Notes under the pieces: generated by a model
Database searches by the model: none
What the model was told of the DNA's origin: nothing
The model's input: the letters and a program-made list of their open reading frames with translations, nothing else
NCBI RefSeq assembly: GCF_026240635.1
Contig: NZ_CP110848.1
Location: 746,501 to 810,500 of the forward strand
Origin: Trichothermofontia sichuanensis B231
Lineage (GTDB): Bacteria; Cyanobacteriota; Cyanobacteriia; B231
Length of the DNA stretch: 64,000 bases
Direction of reading: 5' to 3'
Part shown: in pieces, positions 62,272 to 64,000 of the stretch
Layout of the letters: the number at the start of each line of letters is the position of its first letter
Numbering within the stretch: the first letter of the stretch is position 1
Program-made: the position numbers and the translations under genes

Positions 62272-63540
62272 TTAGGATGCCCCAATTTGTCGCCGCAGTA
62301 ACAAGCTCCGTCGTAAACGATCGAGGGCATGATTAACGCTCAGGTTGCGAATCCAGTCGCGATCGCGCTGGGCACCTAGTTGGTACTCAAAACTCTGGAT
62401 ACTGCCCTCCGGTCCTGCCAGCCCAACATACACTAGGCCAACGGGTTTACTGGCGGTGCCACCCCCTGGTCCCGCAATCCCGGTAATGCTCAAACCCCAC
62501 GTCGTTTGCAACAAGGACTGTACCCCTTGGGCCATCTGCTGGGCGACCACATGGCTCACCGCCCCTTCTGCCGCCAATCGTTCGGCATCCACCCCCAGAA
62601 GTTGGGTTTTCACGGCATTATCGTAGGCCAGAATCCCCCCCATAAAGTAAGCAGAACTGCCTGGGACCGTCGTGATGCGTTGTCCCAGCCCACCGCCGGT
62701 ACAGGATTCGGCCACAGCCACGGTTTCCTGGGCTTCCTGGAGAAAGCGGCCCACGACCGAGGCTAAGGTTTCGGCATCAGCCCCAACGTAGTCCATGCCG
62801 CCCAGTTGCCGCAGTTGTTGCTCGACGGGAGCAATTAAGGCGATCGCTTCTGCCTCAGATGCCGCCCTGGCCGTAATCCGCAGTTTCACTTCCCCGTGGT
62901 TAGCGTAGGGGGCAACGGTAGGATTTTGCAGATAGAGGTAGGCGTTGGCTTTTTCCGCTAGGGCTGATTCAGCAATCCCCCAATACTTGAGCACCCGTGA
63001 GTAGATCACTTCCTGGCCCCATCCCTGACTGCGCAGGTAGGGAATGGCCACCTGGTTCCACATGGGCTTGAGTTCCGATGGCACCCCAGGGAACGTCAGC
63101 AGGGTCAGACCGGGGCGAGGTTGCCAGATAATACCGGGGGCCGTCCCAATTTCGTTAGTCAGAATGTCAGCCCCCTGGGGAATCAGGGCTTGTTTGCGGT
63201 TACCGGGGGTCAGTTCCCGGCCCCGTTGGGCATATTTCTGGCGAATATCTTCTAGAATTTCGGGATTCTCAACCAGAGGCACGTCGAAAAACTTGGCCAA
63301 GGTGGCATGGGTCAAATCGTCGGGAGTTGGTCCCAGCCCACCGGTGAAGATCAAAAGGCGCGATCGCTCACAGGCAGTTGCGAGGACCTTTTGCAGCCGT
63401 CGCTCATTGTCACCGACCACCGTCTGGTAGTAATGGGGAATCCCCAACTGGGCAAGCTGTTGGGCCAGGAACTGGGCATTAGTGTTCAGGATGTCGCCGA
63501 GGAGGAGTTCCGTGCCGACACAAATAATTTCAGCACTCAT
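62272..63540 (-). CDS. cinA: CinA family protein (nicotinamide mononucleotide deamidase type)
   Basis: A 422-residue protein. The N-terminal MoCF-like domain (about 1-170) has ELLLGDILNTNAQFLAQQLAQLG and FTGGLGPTPDDLTHATLAKFF; the C-terminal PncC domain (about 260-415) has VAVAESCTGGGLGQRITTVPGSSAYFMGG and GISGIAGPGGGT-like TGIAGPGGGTASKPVGLVY. CinA proteins hydrolyse ADP-ribose-type compounds and/or deamidate NMN in NAD recycling. Length is standard. The ATG at 63540 is clear. The stop sits at the border of a MITE fragment. Confidence 0.95.
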   Translation of the reverse strand: MSAEIICVGTELLLGDILNTNAQFLAQQLAQLGIPHYYQTVVGDNERRLQKVLATACERSRLLIFTGGLGPTPDDLTHATLAKFFDVPLVENPEILEDIRQKYAQRGRELTPGNRKQALIPQGADILTNEIGTAPGIIWQPRPGLTLLTFPGVPSELKPMWNQVAIPYLRSQGWGQEVIYSRVLKYWGIAESALAEKANAYLYLQNPTVAPYANHGEVKLRITARAASEAEAIALIAPVEQQLRQLGGMDYVGADAETLASVVGRFLQEAQETVAVAESCTGGGLGQRITTVPGSSAYFMGGILAYDNAVKTQLLGVDAERLAAEGAVSHVVAQQMAQGVQSLLQTTWGLSITGIAGPGGGTASKPVGLVYVGLAGPEGSIQSFEYQLGAQRDRDWIRNLSVNHALDRLRRSLLLRRQIGAS

Positions 63541-63592
63541 TTAGCCATACTCATGGAGTTGCATGCATCATTCGCGGCATTCCTGCCTACCC

Positions 63593-64000
63593 TTAACTAC
63601 TCTGTTGGCGGGCATGTTTACGCACTTGCCAACTGATGTAGCTCAGCAAAGCAGTGGCCCCAATCACATAGGCAACGCCGCTGGGGATTCCTGACAGGGC
63701 TAAGGCTAGGGTTCCGACCCAAAGGGTAAGCGAATAGATGAAGATAACCGTCAAGCGATGGGATAACCCCGCCTTCAATAATCGATGGTGCAGGTGGCGT
63801 TTATCGGCTTTGAAGGGGGATTTACCACACCGCAGACGATCGATAATCACCGCTGACATATCAAGAATCGGAACCGCCAGAATCACGTAGGGCAGCAACA
63901 CCGCCGCTGTGGTGACGCTCTTGACTAGGCCAATTACCCCAACGCCCGCAAGGACAAAACCCACAAAATAGGCGCCCCCATCCCCCATAAAAATCTGGGC
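63593..64000 (-). CDS. WecA/TagO-type undecaprenyl-phosphate sugar-1-phosphate transferase, partial
   Basis: The C-terminal part of a polytopic transferase; the frame is open to the window edge. AQIFMGDGGAYFVGFVLAG holds the family's Asp-containing cytoplasmic motif, and LRCGKSPFKADKRHLHHRLLKAGLSH carries the conserved HLHHRL histidines that bind the sugar nucleotide or Mg. Four transmembrane helices follow or intervene. Such enzymes start synthesis of lipid-linked glycans. Which sugar is used cannot be told. It lies 52 bp upstream of cinA on the same strand. Confidence 0.9.
   Translation of the reverse strand, partial: AQIFMGDGGAYFVGFVLAGVGVIGLVKSVTTAAVLLPYVILAVPILDMSAVIIDRLRCGKSPFKADKRHLHHRLLKAGLSHRLTVIFIYSLTLWVGTLALALSGIPSGVAYVIGATALLSYISWQVRKHARQQSS

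Overview
The window comes from a cyanobacterial chromosome. Evidence is the dark-operative protochlorophyllide reductase gene chlB, the photosystem I biogenesis gene btpA, a cyanobacteriochrome histidine kinase, a VKOR-thioredoxin fusion, DUF3370 and DUF2301 proteins, remnants of a GrrA/GrrM/GrrP RiPP locus, and very frequent HIP1 octamers (GCGATCGC). Base composition is moderately GC-rich. The genus cannot be fixed from the window alone.

Layout. 1-9163: a partial membrane protein, then a tightly coupled type I secretion cluster (parvulin-like isomerase, HlyB-like ABC exporter with a cyclic-nucleotide-binding-like domain, HlyD adaptor) overlapping a GT39-type membrane glycosyltransferase gene. 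9160-10801: a decayed triceptide (Grr) locus in which the precursor gene grrA is intact but maturase grrM and partner grrP are 5'-truncated. 11058-19681: a C15-like peptidase, DUF3370 protein, family 3 solute-binding protein, large cyanobacteriochrome sensor kinase, proB and tpiA. 20055-32818: a complete type I-B CRISPR-Cas locus of the Myxan (DevT/R/S) kind: small helix-turn-helix gene, cas6-cas3-cas8-cas7-cas5, two Uma2 genes, cas4-cas1 fusion, cas2, and an array of 27 identical 36-bp repeats with 26 spacers. 33015-42916: a degraded stretch with 112-bp MITEs, lemA broken by one MITE, an AtzH-like gene with two stops, a GNAT remnant and a HicB-like remnant, around intact AMIN-domain, response-regulator and chlB genes. 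43144-64000: mostly housekeeping (valS, btpA, VKOR, kinase-like protein, folK, cupin, sensor plus anti-sigma factor, map, TPR protein, purD, aroQ, cinA, a WecA/TagO-type transferase running off the edge).

Main discovery candidate. Between the small HTH gene and cas6 lies a crRNA-like element (20395-20558). It holds split and degenerate copies of the CRISPR repeat with an intact 5'-handle sequence. The 17 bases after the handle match, at 15/17 and 14/17, two sites that each follow 5'-ATG: one over the -35 box of the HTH gene promoter, the other between the probable cas6 promoter and the cas6 start. This is the arrangement expected of a Cas-regulating RNA that directs Cascade to repress its own operon, here with two targets and a protein regulator in the same circuit. 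A further degenerate repeat sits just before cas4-cas1. The array is also unusual in that several spacers are nearly complete hairpins.

Mobile DNA has shaped the region. A MITE family with 10-bp inverted ends, a 20-bp-stem hairpin and 8-bp target duplications is present in four near-complete copies plus two derivatives. Two further dispersed repeat families also occur, one of them inside the cas operon.
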